Shown in pieces: positions 8,597 to 17,023 of a DNA stretch of 64,000 nt (its first letter is position 1; each line of letters starts with the position of its first letter). The stretch is from an uncultured Saprospiraceae bacterium. Its GTDB lineage: Bacteria > Bacteroidota > Bacteroidia > Chitinophagales > Saprospiraceae. The stretch spans positions 1 to 64,000 of the forward strand of contig CALLAW010000053.1 of assembly GCA_938001865.1 (NCBI GenBank), read 5' to 3'. A program made the translations under genes and the position numbers. The notes beneath the pieces were generated by a model. That model ran no database searches and was not told where the DNA came from. It saw only the letters and a list, made by a program, of their open reading frames with translations.

Positions 8597-10178
8597 ATTT
8601 GTCTTCTAACGGATCTAAGTTGTTTTTGATCACATCGATGAGCTCAGTCCCATACTTAGAGAGATAAGTCAGGATGTTTTCGTGTCTCTCTTGCAGCTTA
8701 TTGTTGGGAGTAACTTGGCTCTGTAGTTTCGCTATTTTTGAGAGATCATTTTCATATTGTTTTTTCACCTCTCGTTTGAGTCTCGATTCTAATTGTTCGA
8801 GTTGCTTAGTTTCTTTAGCGGCTATTGCGTAGACTGCCTTCTCGAGTGAAGGATTGATATTGGCTGCTTTGAGTGCTATTGCTTGGTAGCTTTCACTAAT
8901 TGATTTTCTTTCTTCTTCTAATGAGATTTCTTCTCTTTGATTTGCGATAAATAGGTCAGTAACCAAGTGTTCCTCATCAAAGAGATGATCAGTCGTGAAT
9001 CCAAGGGCTTCCCATTTTTGTAAGTCTTTGGACCGCATGATACCAGCACTATTCCTCCTGATGAGGATCGGATAGGGTATTCCAAATGCTTCAAATTGAG
9101 TCTTACGTTCTATCCAGTAAGCGAGTTCACCACCGCCTCCTAGATATGCGACATTGGGGAAGAGATACTCTTGAGTAAGTGGTCTCATGACTACATTGGG
9201 GCTCAAGTGATAGGTGATATCAGGGATGTCAGTATTCTTAAATGTAATGCCACTGTTAAGCACATGATATTCATCGCCATTCTGCTCGATCCTTTCTCTC
9301 ATACCATCACTGAGGTAGAAGAGATTGATCGGTCTGACATATGCTTGTGCATCATATCCGAGATCAGACTTAATCTTCTCTTGTTGTGGGATTACAGTAT
9401 CACTGCTGATTGATCCCTCTAACTCTTTTTGGAAGAGTGGGAGTAGACTATCTTTGACCACAGGACTATCACTGCTGAAGCAAACTAATCCATATTTGCC
9501 AAAGAGGTGATTAACGATTTTGAACTGAAATTCCCCATAAGTTTTGCTCTGCTTAGCAAATCCTTCAAACTCACTGATCAGATCGAGAGCCTGAGACCTA
9601 GGTCCTAAGATTTCTGTGATTTCCGCAAGGACTTCATCGATCCCATCTAGTGACATTCGTCCTACACTCCCTGTCTGTTCACTCTTCCAAGTGACGGACT
9701 TGCCAAAGAGATTGAGTGTAGCTATCTCGTCAAAGTCATGATCTTCTCCACCACTTACGAATACTGGGACAAATTGATACTCATCTTGATGAGAGTTGAG
9801 ATGTTGACATGTATTGATGCACGAGAGTATCTTGAAGATATAGTACAAGGGGCCCGTCAAGAGAGATGGCTGATGAGCTGTGATGATTGTAAATGTCTTT
9901 ACGTCCTCGAGAGCTTTGATGTTTTCGCTTACATCTTGTGAAGGTTGGATATTAGCATTGTGGTATTGTTGTTGAATAATCTGAGTGAGTAATTGCCTAT
10001 CAACAGGATGCTTTTCTTTGATTTTTGCTTGGTTGATTATTGACTCGGCTGACGGAAAGTCAGTAAGATATGGTTTGATTCGTTCGTCTTGATTGAGATA
10101 TGCTTTATCCCTTTCGGAAAATGGGAGCTGGTTTATATCAATTTTTATTGGAGTACAACTTACTGTTGGGTTATGCAT
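8574..10178 (-). CDS. bshC: Bacillithiol biosynthesis cysteine-adding enzyme BshC
   Basis: BshC adds cysteine to glucosaminyl-malate, the last step of bacillithiol synthesis, the low-molecular-weight thiol used by many Firmicutes and Bacteroidota. The 534-residue protein has the family hallmark around residues 98-120 (IITAHQPSLLTGPLYYIFK) in a Rossmann-like core. A charged helical C-terminal region (about 410-510) is predicted to form the coiled coil that mediates dimerisation. bshA and bshB are not visible nearby. The gene overlaps the 3' end of accD by 23 bp on the opposite strand. Confidence 0.93.
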   Translation of the reverse strand: MHNPTVSCTPIKIDINQLPFSERDKAYLNQDERIKPYLTDFPSAESIINQAKIKEKHPVDRQLLTQIIQQQYHNANIQPSQDVSENIKALEDVKTFTIITAHQPSLLTGPLYYIFKILSCINTCQHLNSHQDEYQFVPVFVSGGEDHDFDEIATLNLFGKSVTWKSEQTGSVGRMSLDGIDEVLAEITEILGPRSQALDLISEFEGFAKQSKTYGEFQFKIVNHLFGKYGLVCFSSDSPVVKDSLLPLFQKELEGSISSDTVIPQQEKIKSDLGYDAQAYVRPINLFYLSDGMRERIEQNGDEYHVLNSGITFKNTDIPDITYHLSPNVVMRPLTQEYLFPNVAYLGGGGELAYWIERKTQFEAFGIPYPILIRRNSAGIMRSKDLQKWEALGFTTDHLFDEEHLVTDLFIANQREEISLEEERKSISESYQAIALKAANINPSLEKAVYAIAAKETKQLEQLESRLKREVKKQYENDLSKIAKLQSQVTPNNKLQERHENILTYLSKYGTELIDVIKNNLDPLEDKFTLLILD

Positions 10179-10291
10179 ATTGAGGTATTTGATCGGACAT
10201 CTTCAGAGGAGTTATTTGCTATAATCACTCTAGAGAGGTTATTGTTGTGAAAGAGGAAAGATATAAATATTATCAGTCAAGCGTAGTACAT

Positions 10292-10786
10292 TTACGTAAA
10301 GTAGACTTCTGTCTTCTTATCACCAAAATCTACTGTGATATCTTGCTTCAGAGTAGTAGCTAGCGATACTCCGACATAGTCTACTTTGACAGGGAAGTTT
10401 TTGTGTTTTCTATCAACAAGCACGACGAACTCTAGTCTCTTGGGCAATACCTCCATGATCGGCTTGCAGGCATAGAAGAGAGTACGACCTGTATTAGCAA
10501 CATCATCAACGATAATCACTTTCTTGTTTTTCATTTCTGAAGCTTTGATGTCGAGTGCTATCTCTTCCAGTGGATTACTTGGGTTGATTGACAGACTATG
10601 CAGTTTTATAGTAATATCGCTGATAGAGCTCAGTGCAACGCTTATTTTGCTGGCAAGCTGGCCTCCTTTGGTATTGACGCCTAAGAGGTAGAGTGTAGAT
10701 TCCTTGTATGAGTTCTCGTAGATTTCGTATGCGAGACGCTTAATCGTGTGATTGACTTTCTGAGTATCTAAGATGATATCTTTCAT
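10292..10786 (-). CDS. PyrR-like phosphoribosyltransferase
   Basis: The 164-residue protein of the type I phosphoribosyltransferase fold has the PRPP-binding motif VIIVDDVANTGRT at residues 90-102. The rest follows PyrR closely: an N-terminal RLAYEIYEN segment, LLGVNTKGGQLA at 34-45, and a C-terminal LVDRKHKNFPVKVDYVGVSL. PyrR proteins have weak uracil phosphoribosyltransferase activity, and in Firmicutes they bind pyr mRNA. No pyr genes and no PyrR-binding leader are seen here, so the role (salvage or regulation) is open. The start is 105 bp from divergent hemE. Confidence 0.82.
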   Translation of the reverse strand: MKDIILDTQKVNHTIKRLAYEIYENSYKESTLYLLGVNTKGGQLASKISVALSSISDITIKLHSLSINPSNPLEEIALDIKASEMKNKKVIIVDDVANTGRTLFYACKPIMEVLPKRLEFVVLVDRKHKNFPVKVDYVGVSLATTLKQDITVDFGDKKTEVYFT

Positions 10787-10866
10787 TCCGATAGAAGATT
10801 TGTAGTTTGTGATAAAACTAACATATTTAATCCAACAAAATTAAAAAATACTCCACCACAGAACGT

Positions 10867-10874
10867 TATCTTTG
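10867..10874 (+). promoter_or_regulatory. -7 promoter element (TATCTTTG) upstream of hemE
   Basis: The sequence is an exact TAnnTTTG match ending 17 bp before the hemE ATG at 10892, which implies a very short leader. No convincing -33 TTG was seen. Confidence 0.4.
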
Positions 10875-10891
10875 AGCAAATATTCAATTCA

Positions 10892-11920
10892 ATGCTAGAT
10901 AACACAATCTTACTCGATGTACTCCAAGGCAAACCAGTAGAGAGACCTCCAATTTGGATTATGCGACAGGCAGGTCGGATTCTACCTGAGTACAGGGCAT
11001 TGAGAGGAAGTTTATCAGGCTTTATTGAGTTAGTCACTACTCCAGATCTTGCAGCAGAAGTAACTATCCAACCAGTCGATAGATTAGGAGTAGATGCCGC
11101 GATTATTTTTTCTGATATATTAGTAATACCCGAGTGCATGGGTCTCCATTACGAGATGGTAGAAAAGCAAGGTCCGTACTTTCCTGAGACGATTAAGAGT
11201 GAGCAAGATATCATTGCATTGGATACTGGAATGTCAGCAGCGAGTAAGCTGACTTATGTCTTCGATGCAGTCCAGGAAACTAAGAAAAGACTCGAAAATA
11301 GAGTTCCTCTTATCGGATTTTCTGGAGCTCCATGGACTTTGATGTGCTATATGGTAGAAGGTAAAGGCAGTAAGACGTTTAGTAAGGCTAAGTCACTCCT
11401 CTATAAGCATCCCAATCTGGCGCATCTCCTATTGGAAAAGATAACTGCAACCGTCATAGAATACCTCAAACTCAAGGTAAAGGCTGGGGTAGATGTAGTA
11501 CAAGTATTTGATTCTTGGGCAGGTGTATTGGACCGTACCACATACAATGAATTTAGCCTTCCATATATCAAACAGATTATCAATGCACTGAAAGATGATG
11601 TGCCAACGATAGCATTTGCCAAAGGTGCATATTTTTCCCTACAAGATATTATAGAGATTGAGAGTAATGCTGTAGGTCTAGATTGGACAATGGATGTGGA
11701 AGGGATCAGAGAAGTCTTCGGACCTGATAGAGTATTACAAGGCAATCTTGATCCATGCGTACTCTATGGCTCCAATGAATCAATAGCCCAAAGAGTGCTA
11801 GAGCAACATGAATTATTTGGCAAAAACCATATTTTTAACCTTGGACACGGTGTCTATCCAGATACTCCGCTAGACAATGTAATCACTTTCGTAAATTCTG
11901 TGAAGGATCTGAGACATTAA
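10892..11920 (+). CDS. hemE: Uroporphyrinogen decarboxylase
   Basis: HemE removes four acetate carboxyls from uroporphyrinogen III to give coproporphyrinogen III in haem synthesis; it is a cytosolic TIM barrel. The 342-residue protein has the N-terminal signature RPPIWIMRQAGRILPEYR at 18-35 with the substrate-binding arginines, FSDILVIPE around residue 73, and the C-terminal NLGHGVYPDTP. Length is normal. It stands alone and is divergent from the PyrR-like gene; no other hem gene is adjacent. Confidence 0.97.
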   Translation: MLDNTILLDVLQGKPVERPPIWIMRQAGRILPEYRALRGSLSGFIELVTTPDLAAEVTIQPVDRLGVDAAIIFSDILVIPECMGLHYEMVEKQGPYFPETIKSEQDIIALDTGMSAASKLTYVFDAVQETKKRLENRVPLIGFSGAPWTLMCYMVEGKGSKTFSKAKSLLYKHPNLAHLLLEKITATVIEYLKLKVKAGVDVVQVFDSWAGVLDRTTYNEFSLPYIKQIINALKDDVPTIAFAKGAYFSLQDIIEIESNAVGLDWTMDVEGIREVFGPDRVLQGNLDPCVLYGSNESIAQRVLEQHELFGKNHIFNLGHGVYPDTPLDNVITFVNSVKDLRH

Positions 11921-12056
11921 TGTACTCAGGTAACAGCATCATGGAATTTGTATAATTTATCTATATTTACCCAAGTAAACCACAATTTAACACCCAAAGA
12001 GTACCCGATTTAGGCGAGTATTACTTATCGGTGTTAGATACTGAGAAGATATACCT

Positions 12057-13460
12057 ATGGTCTCAAAAATAGAGAAGCTCCTACAAAAAGGTTGTAATGA
12101 AAGGACATACTTGAATCAAGACAGATTCCTCAAGTATGGTATTGCTATACATAGTCCTGACCTTGTCAATCGAGGGTCATGTACGTGTAGTACAGTTACA
12201 CATTGCAACTATGAGTCTATCAATAAAGCGATGCACGAGTACGAGAGTGCAACAAACTATAGCGACCTTATCCGTAAGAGATCACGAAGTATCAAGCGGA
12301 TACTCGATGTGCCCAACATGGAGAAGTATATGATCTTCTATGCTCCATCTGGGACTGATTTGAGTTATTATCCAGGTATTTTCATCAAGGTATTACACCC
12401 AGGCCGACCAATCCTCAATGTCATAACAGCAGCAGATGAAGTCGGAGGAGGTACTGGCATCGCAGCAGAAGGCATCTATCATGGTGCTTTCAACCAATTT
12501 GACGAAGAAGTACCGAAAGGCAGCAAGATCTCAGGTGGTACTAAGATCAAAGTTCATGGAATAGATATCAGGAATCGTCATGGCAAGTTATCAAGCCCAA
12601 TAGAAGATCTCAGAGCAATCGTCACTAACTATGTGGACAATCATGCAATAGTTGTAAATCTGACTCACTGCAGTAAGTCAGGGATAGAAGAGTACTTAGA
12701 AGTAATGGATGAACCTTGGGCAGATAAGGTTCTTTGGAATATCGATATGTGCCAATTTAGATATGACAAACAGGTCATCAGTGACCTCTTATCTAAAAAT
12801 GCAATGATAATGCTGACCGGATCTAAGTTCTACCAATCACCTCCATTCTGTGGAGCTATCTTAGTACCTGAGACAGTCTATGGTGACTTGCTAGATGCTG
12901 ACTGGTCTAAGGTCAAGATGTATAAAAGTGTCTTCTCTAAGTATGATATCCCTGCAGAACTCAGAATGAAGGTGGACTTCAATTTGCAATTTAATCCTTC
13001 ACTCCATGCAAGATGGCAATGTGCTATTGACGAGATGGAACGCTATGATAAGTTAGACAAAGAGAAGGTCGCTGAGAAAGTTGATCTTTGGAATACGAAG
13101 ATGCTCAGATTTATAGACCAATCGAGAGAGTTTGAACTGATGCCAGGGTTAGATCGTACATGTAAAACAATTATCCCATTCAAAGTCAAAGTGAACGGAG
13201 AATATCTCAATCTTGATCAACTCAAAAAATTTCACTACAAACTAACAACTCAGGATTATACCGAAGACTTTGGTCAAAAGCACATCTTCGTCGGTCAACC
13301 AGTAAGGTTTAATAATAATGAGGGATTCATAAGGTTAGCTATTGGGTCTAAGAATATTAGACAATACGTGACCGAAGATGAATATGTCTTTGAGGATGAC
13401 ATTATGGTAATGCAAATTATCCAAAAGCAATTGCAAGTCCAATACGCTTACGTAGATTAG
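12057..13460 (+). CDS. Putative fold-type I PLP-dependent enzyme of unrecognised family
   Basis: I do not recognise this 467-residue protein by name, but its layout resembles aminotransferase-fold enzymes. It has a glycine/serine/threonine segment APSGTDL at 96-102 (cofactor-phosphate position), NIDMCQ at 228-233 (D230 as candidate pyridine-N ligand), and TGSKFYQSPPFCGA at 254-267, where K257 would be the Schiff-base lysine. There is also a C-terminal small-domain-like segment with R426 (FIRLAIGS). The N-terminus has an odd cysteine cluster (C42, C44, C50). It has no signal peptide, so it is cytosolic. It is a single gene between hemE and a convergent outer-membrane protein gene, and the context gives no substrate. 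Function is not assigned; the PLP link is an inference from motif order. Confidence 0.7.
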   Translation: MVSKIEKLLQKGCNERTYLNQDRFLKYGIAIHSPDLVNRGSCTCSTVTHCNYESINKAMHEYESATNYSDLIRKRSRSIKRILDVPNMEKYMIFYAPSGTDLSYYPGIFIKVLHPGRPILNVITAADEVGGGTGIAAEGIYHGAFNQFDEEVPKGSKISGGTKIKVHGIDIRNRHGKLSSPIEDLRAIVTNYVDNHAIVVNLTHCSKSGIEEYLEVMDEPWADKVLWNIDMCQFRYDKQVISDLLSKNAMIMLTGSKFYQSPPFCGAILVPETVYGDLLDADWSKVKMYKSVFSKYDIPAELRMKVDFNLQFNPSLHARWQCAIDEMERYDKLDKEKVAEKVDLWNTKMLRFIDQSREFELMPGLDRTCKTIIPFKVKVNGEYLNLDQLKKFHYKLTTQDYTEDFGQKHIFVGQPVRFNNNEGFIRLAIGSKNIRQYVTEDEYVFEDDIMVMQIIQKQLQVQYAYVD

Positions 13461-13496
13461 ATCGCTGTACGCAAATTACAACAGATAGGTAAAGGA

Positions 13497-13525
13497 AAGC
13501 GGCAACAAAGTAAATGTTACCGCTT
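13497..13525 (-). terminator. Hairpin between convergent genes, possible terminator
   Basis: AAGCGG (13497-13502) pairs with CCGCTT (13520-13525), and inside that AACA pairs with TGTT, with one mismatch between. On the minus strand it is followed by TTTCCTTT, a weak U-tract, so it could end the outer-membrane-protein transcript. On the plus strand no U-tract follows. Confidence 0.45.
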
Positions 13526-13561
13526 AACGAGGTCTAAAAGTGTTTGTAAATCTTAGATGAA

Positions 13562-14266
13562 CTATGCTTTACTAATACTGCCGAGAGCATAGCTGTAGCC
13601 AAATGCTGGGGTAAATCCAAAATGTCGAGTTTCGATACCGATAACTGAGTCATTGAGAAAGTTCTGAACAGAATGCTCGTATCCTAATGAAAAAGAAAAA
13701 ATGCTTCGTTTATAAGGGATATCTACTCCCACCAATATATTAGGAGCAATATCAAATCTTCTCACTGCATCTGTGTCTAGATTGAGGTCAGTCTCATTTA
13801 TCTTTATTGGAATTATCACGTTAATCTTTGTCGTAATATCACCTGCATATGCATATCCAAGATTAGCACCAGCCGCTATCCACGGTCTGATATTTCTAGT
13901 CTCAGACGGAAAGTCCAGCTTAAAGTTTAGTGGTATCTCTATATAATGGATTCGAGTCTCTAGTGTAGCTCCCAATGGAAAGTTGATTCCTAAAAATTCA
14001 ATTTCTGTGCCAACGAAGACATCAAACCCTCTTGCCTCTTTGGCTAATCCAGTCAGTATAGAGAACCGATCATCAAGAGGAATAGCAAGAGTCAATGCTG
14101 GTCTGAATGAGGAAATAAAATTACTCTTCGGTGAAAAGTTATCAGGCACTCCAGTAGTCTGCACATTAGAGATGTTGACTCCTGTAGACAATCCAAGTTC
14201 GACTTGGCCAAATCCTATTTTACTGACAAAAAATATTGCGATAATTAAGATGCCCAATTTTTTCAT
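13562..14266 (-). CDS. Outer-membrane beta-barrel protein (PorT-like family)
   Basis: The 234-residue protein starts at the ATG at 14266 with a clear signal peptide (MKKLGILIIAIFFVSKIGFGQ). The mature part alternates polar and hydrophobic residues in short strands typical of an 8- to 10-strand barrel: GLSTGVNISNVQTTG, RPALTLAIPLDDRFSILTGL and a C-terminal strand HFGFTPAFGYSYALG. The frame runs back to 14329, but the upstream part would spoil the signal peptide. Proteins of this class are abundant in Bacteroidota and mostly uncharacterised. Its upstream side faces the repeat element. Confidence 0.8.
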   Translation of the reverse strand: MKKLGILIIAIFFVSKIGFGQVELGLSTGVNISNVQTTGVPDNFSPKSNFISSFRPALTLAIPLDDRFSILTGLAKEARGFDVFVGTEIEFLGINFPLGATLETRIHYIEIPLNFKLDFPSETRNIRPWIAAGANLGYAYAGDITTKINVIIPIKINETDLNLDTDAVRRFDIAPNILVGVDIPYKRSIFSFSLGYEHSVQNFLNDSVIGIETRHFGFTPAFGYSYALGSISKA

Positions 14267-14377
14267 GAGGTATGATTTTTTGATTATGATTGAAAGGTAA
14301 AGCATAAAAATGTTAATATAAGTTATCATACTCTTTGGTAAATGATAAATGTCAAATTACACTAAGTAATTCATCCT

Positions 14378-14442
14378 AGCAATCCAGCATAGCAATCCCG
14401 CTTAGATATCCAGCTTAGAAGTCCCGAATAGCTATCTCGCTT
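14378..14442. repeat. 13-bp tandem repeat array B-left (5 units)
   Basis: Five units start at 14378, 14391, 14404, 14417 and 14430 and lead directly into the conserved core at 14443. Unit number and phase relative to the core match arrays A and A', but the individual units differ more from the consensus (for example AGAAGTCCCGAAT). Confidence 0.88.
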
Positions 14443-14597
14443 AGGTGGCGGAGAGGCTGCCTAATTACTGTTCGAGTGGAACGAGTTTAATTAGGCTAGT
14501 TTTTTTTGTTTCGTTTTTTTATCAATGAAAAAAATGAAGAGAAATCCAATGCGAAGAATGCAATGAGGATTACAGAGGTCAGGTGGCTGTAAAGTAA
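14443..14597 (+). repeat. Conserved 155-bp core of dispersed element, copy B
   Basis: This core aligns without gaps to 72-226, with about 8 substitutions counted by eye. The first inverted repeat (14459-14467 with 14488-14496), the T-run and the second T/A stem are all kept. One change in the second stem turns the outer C-G pair into a T-G wobble rather than breaking it. Both flanking genes are on the minus strand, so the plus-strand hairpin plus T-run terminates no visible gene. Confidence 0.88.
14459..14507 (+). terminator. Terminator-like hairpin inside repeat core B
   Basis: It has the same 9-bp stem and GTTC/GAAC inner stem as copy A, followed by a run of eight T. No plus-strand gene ends upstream: the neighbour at 13562-14266 is on the other strand. 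That argues for an element-encoded transcript or for a non-transcriptional role of the stem. Confidence 0.35.
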
Positions 14598-14618
14598 GAG
14601 TGATAAAGAATCACGATA

Positions 14619-14779
14619 AGCAGTCACGCTTAGAAGAGCAACCCTGCATAGCAATCCCGCTTAGTAATCAAGCATAGCAACCCAGCATAGCAATCCAGCA
14701 TAGCAGTCACATGCAGCAATTCCGCTTAGCGATTCCGTATAGCAATCACGCCTAGCAGTCACGCTTAGCGATCAAGCTT
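14619..14779. repeat. 13-bp tandem repeat array B-right (about 12 units)
   Basis: A first unit at 14619-14631, five extra bases, and then eleven uninterrupted 13-bp units from 14637 to 14779. Variants include AGCAATCCCGCTT, AGTAATCAAGCAT, AGCAACCCAGCAT and AGCGATCAAGCTT. The last unit ends at 14779, the first base of the TTA that is the reverse-strand stop codon of the DUF423 gene. The array therefore runs right up to that coding end. Confidence 0.88.
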
Positions 14780-15162
14780 TATGCTTTCGCCAAATTGATA
14801 ATGAAAAGTATCCAACCAATCAGCATAAGGAGGCCTCCAATAGGTGTGATAGGGCCTAAAAACTTCACACCAAATGGTAACGAGTCTTGTAATGTGAGAC
14901 CATAAATACTGAAACTAAAAAAGAGAGTCCCAATAGTCAACAACAGTAGTGAAGACTTCACATTTAATTGAAAGTAATGACCGACTAAGGTGATTAAAAG
15001 AAGTGAGAGCCCCGAGTACATCTGATAACGAACACCTGTTTCAAAACTCTGTAGCCGATCAGGTGTCAAGATTTCTTTGAGACTATGAGCACCAAATGCA
15101 CCGAGTATGATAGCAAGAAAACACAGTGTACTTCCGATTATGAGATAAGTCTTATTTACCAT
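14779..15162 (-). CDS. DUF423 family small membrane protein
   Basis: The 127-residue protein has four hydrophobic helices and the family's conserved N-terminal motif GAFGAHSLKEIL (about 22-33) after the first helix. DUF423 (YwdK-like) proteins are widespread inner-membrane proteins of unknown function. Its start overlaps the end of ung by 7 bp, so it belongs to the desulfurase-ung-DUF423 run. Its stop codon shares a base with the last 13-bp unit of the repeat array. Confidence 0.88.
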   Translation of the reverse strand: MVNKTYLIIGSTLCFLAIILGAFGAHSLKEILTPDRLQSFETGVRYQMYSGLSLLLITLVGHYFQLNVKSSLLLLTIGTLFFSFSIYGLTLQDSLPFGVKFLGPITPIGGLLMLIGWILFIINLAKA

Positions 15163-15821
15163 TCTATTGGTGTTTTGTTTTGTTCAAGTAGTATGCTATT
15201 ACACTTAGAAAAGTGTTGACATCCTATAAATCCAAATCTAGCTAAAGGGCTTGGATGTGCAGCCATCAATAAGTGATGTTTGGTGTCATCAATGAGTGTT
15301 TGCTTTGACTTAGCATAGTTGCCCCAGAGTAAAAATACCAATCCACTCGTATTTTCCGAAAGGGTAGTGATTACACTATCAGTAAACTGTTGCCAACCAT
15401 ACTTGCGATGAGATCCTGGGCTATTATGCTCAACAGTAAGTATTGCATTGAGCATCAGCACTCCTTGATCTGCCCAATGAGAGAGATCTCCATGGGTGGG
15501 AATCTCCTTGCCAACATCGGTATTGAGCTCTTTATAGATATTACGCAGAGATGCCGGTACCTTCTCGAATTGTGGTACGCTAAAACAGAGCCCCATTGCT
15601 TGACCAGGATTGTGATATGGGTCTTGACCTATCAACACCACCTTTGTTTTTTCTACTGGTGTGAGTTCAAATGCTTTAAAGATTTCTTTCCCTTCTGGAT
15701 AGATCGTCTTGCCTGCTTGTTTGTCTTGCTTCAGTTGATTTACCAAAGTTTCAAAGTATGGCTTAGTAAACTCTTCAGAAAGTAAGGCTTTCCAACTTGA
15801 TTCTATTTTGACATTTGCCAT
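15156..15821 (-). CDS. ung: Uracil-DNA glycosylase, family 1
   Basis: This enzyme excises uracil from DNA to start base-excision repair. The 221-residue protein has the water-activating motif GQDPYHNPGQAMGLCFSV at 65-82 with catalytic D67, and the minor-groove intercalation motif HPSPLA at 189-194 with catalytic H189. Length fits the bacterial family. It lies 3 bp downstream of the cysteine desulfurase gene and overlaps the DUF423 gene by 7 bp, indicating co-transcription. Confidence 0.97.
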   Translation of the reverse strand: MANVKIESSWKALLSEEFTKPYFETLVNQLKQDKQAGKTIYPEGKEIFKAFELTPVEKTKVVLIGQDPYHNPGQAMGLCFSVPQFEKVPASLRNIYKELNTDVGKEIPTHGDLSHWADQGVLMLNAILTVEHNSPGSHRKYGWQQFTDSVITTLSENTSGLVFLLWGNYAKSKQTLIDDTKHHLLMAAHPSPLARFGFIGCQHFSKCNSILLEQNKTPIEW

Positions 15822-15824
15822 GAG

Positions 15825-16958
15825 CTATCCTTTGTTACATATCTTTCCACATCTCTTCACTACTTCTTTGATCTCTTCGAGAGTATTGAGAGAGCTGAAA
15901 GAGAAGCGGACTGTCTTTCTGAGTGGATTAATATTGAGAGCATCCATGACATGACTTGCTGTCAACGTACCGCTACTACAAGCACTTCCAGCTGATGCAT
16001 AGACTCCATTCATATCTAGGTTAACTTCCAGTAAGTCTAAATGTGGTGATGGGGGAAATGATACGCTTAAGACGTGATTAAGACTGTTCTCTTGGTCTCC
16101 TATAAATTCGATTCCTTCAATTGTGTCAACAAGCATCTTCTTCATTTCTGTTTTAAGCAGAAGCATATGGGCTTGCCACTTTTCTCTATTTGCTAGACTG
16201 ATTTCAAGAGCCTTTGCCATTGCTACGATACAGATAAGATTCTCTGTGCCACTTCGCATATTTCGTTCTTGGGCACCACCATGGAGGATTGGATCAAGCT
16301 TGTGATCACCATAGATATAGACAAAGCCTATCCCTTTAGGTCCGTGAAACTTATGTGCTGATCCAGTCAAAAAATCAACATGTGTCTCTTGTACATTGAT
16401 GTATTCTTTACCGATCGTCTGTGCAGTGTCAGTATGAAACAAGGCATTTGATTCCTGACACAATTGAGAGACTACTTTTAAGTCAGTGAGGTTTCCTATT
16501 TCATTGTTGCCATGCATAAGAGAGACAAGAGTCTTTTTCTCCGAGGAAGTTAGTAACGCTTTGAGATTTTCATAATCTATCTGTCCATTTGGCTTGATCG
16601 CTACATATACTACTTCTATGAGTAGGTTGTGCTTAGTGAGATGTTCGAGGGTATGCAAGATGCAGTGATGCTCTATGGGTGATGTAATGATTCGAGTCAC
16701 ATCCAGGTTAGAGATGCATTGATGTAGAATCATGTTATTAGACTCAGTAGCACACGATGTGAAGAAGATTTCTCCAACAGAACATGTGATTGCAGAGCTA
16801 ATAGTCTTCCGTGCTTTCTCGATCAGAGTCTTGGCTGTTCGACCTAGCTTATGGATAGATGATGGATTGCCATAGTGATTATCAATGACGTACTTCATCT
16901 CTTCTTTTACCTCGGGGAGAAGAGGAGTCGTTGCAGCATTATCTAAGTAGATTGTCAT
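15825..16958 (-). CDS. Cysteine desulfurase (NifS/IscS-like)
   Basis: This PLP enzyme takes sulfur from cysteine as an enzyme-bound persulfide for Fe-S clusters or tRNA thiolation. The 377-residue protein opens with MTIYLDNAATTPL. It has H99 in the cofactor-stacking position (IEHHCI), the Schiff-base K203 in SAHKFHGPKG, and catalytic C327 in SAGSACSSG. The short loop around the cysteine suits the NifS/IscS group rather than SufS. No iscU or sufBCD is adjacent; ung follows by 3 bp. A TATCTTTG -7 element lies only 4 bp upstream of the ATG, suggesting a leaderless or nearly leaderless mRNA. Confidence 0.93.
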   Translation of the reverse strand: MTIYLDNAATTPLLPEVKEEMKYVIDNHYGNPSSIHKLGRTAKTLIEKARKTISSAITCSVGEIFFTSCATESNNMILHQCISNLDVTRIITSPIEHHCILHTLEHLTKHNLLIEVVYVAIKPNGQIDYENLKALLTSSEKKTLVSLMHGNNEIGNLTDLKVVSQLCQESNALFHTDTAQTIGKEYINVQETHVDFLTGSAHKFHGPKGIGFVYIYGDHKLDPILHGGAQERNMRSGTENLICIVAMAKALEISLANREKWQAHMLLLKTEMKKMLVDTIEGIEFIGDQENSLNHVLSVSFPPSPHLDLLEVNLDMNGVYASAGSACSSGTLTASHVMDALNINPLRKTVRFSFSSLNTLEEIKEVVKRCGKICNKG

Positions 16959-16962
16959 GGCA

Positions 16963-16970
16963 CAAAGATA
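16963..16970 (-). promoter_or_regulatory. -7 promoter element (TATCTTTG) immediately upstream of the cysteine desulfurase
   Basis: On the minus strand TATCTTTG ends 4 bp before the ATG at 16958. If used at the normal distance, transcription would begin at or within a few bases of the start codon. No -33 TTG at standard spacing was found. Confidence 0.4.
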
Positions 16971-17023
16971 CGATGAGATAATTACTAACTCACCGTCAAT
17001 GACAGAGTTTACAATAGATAGCC

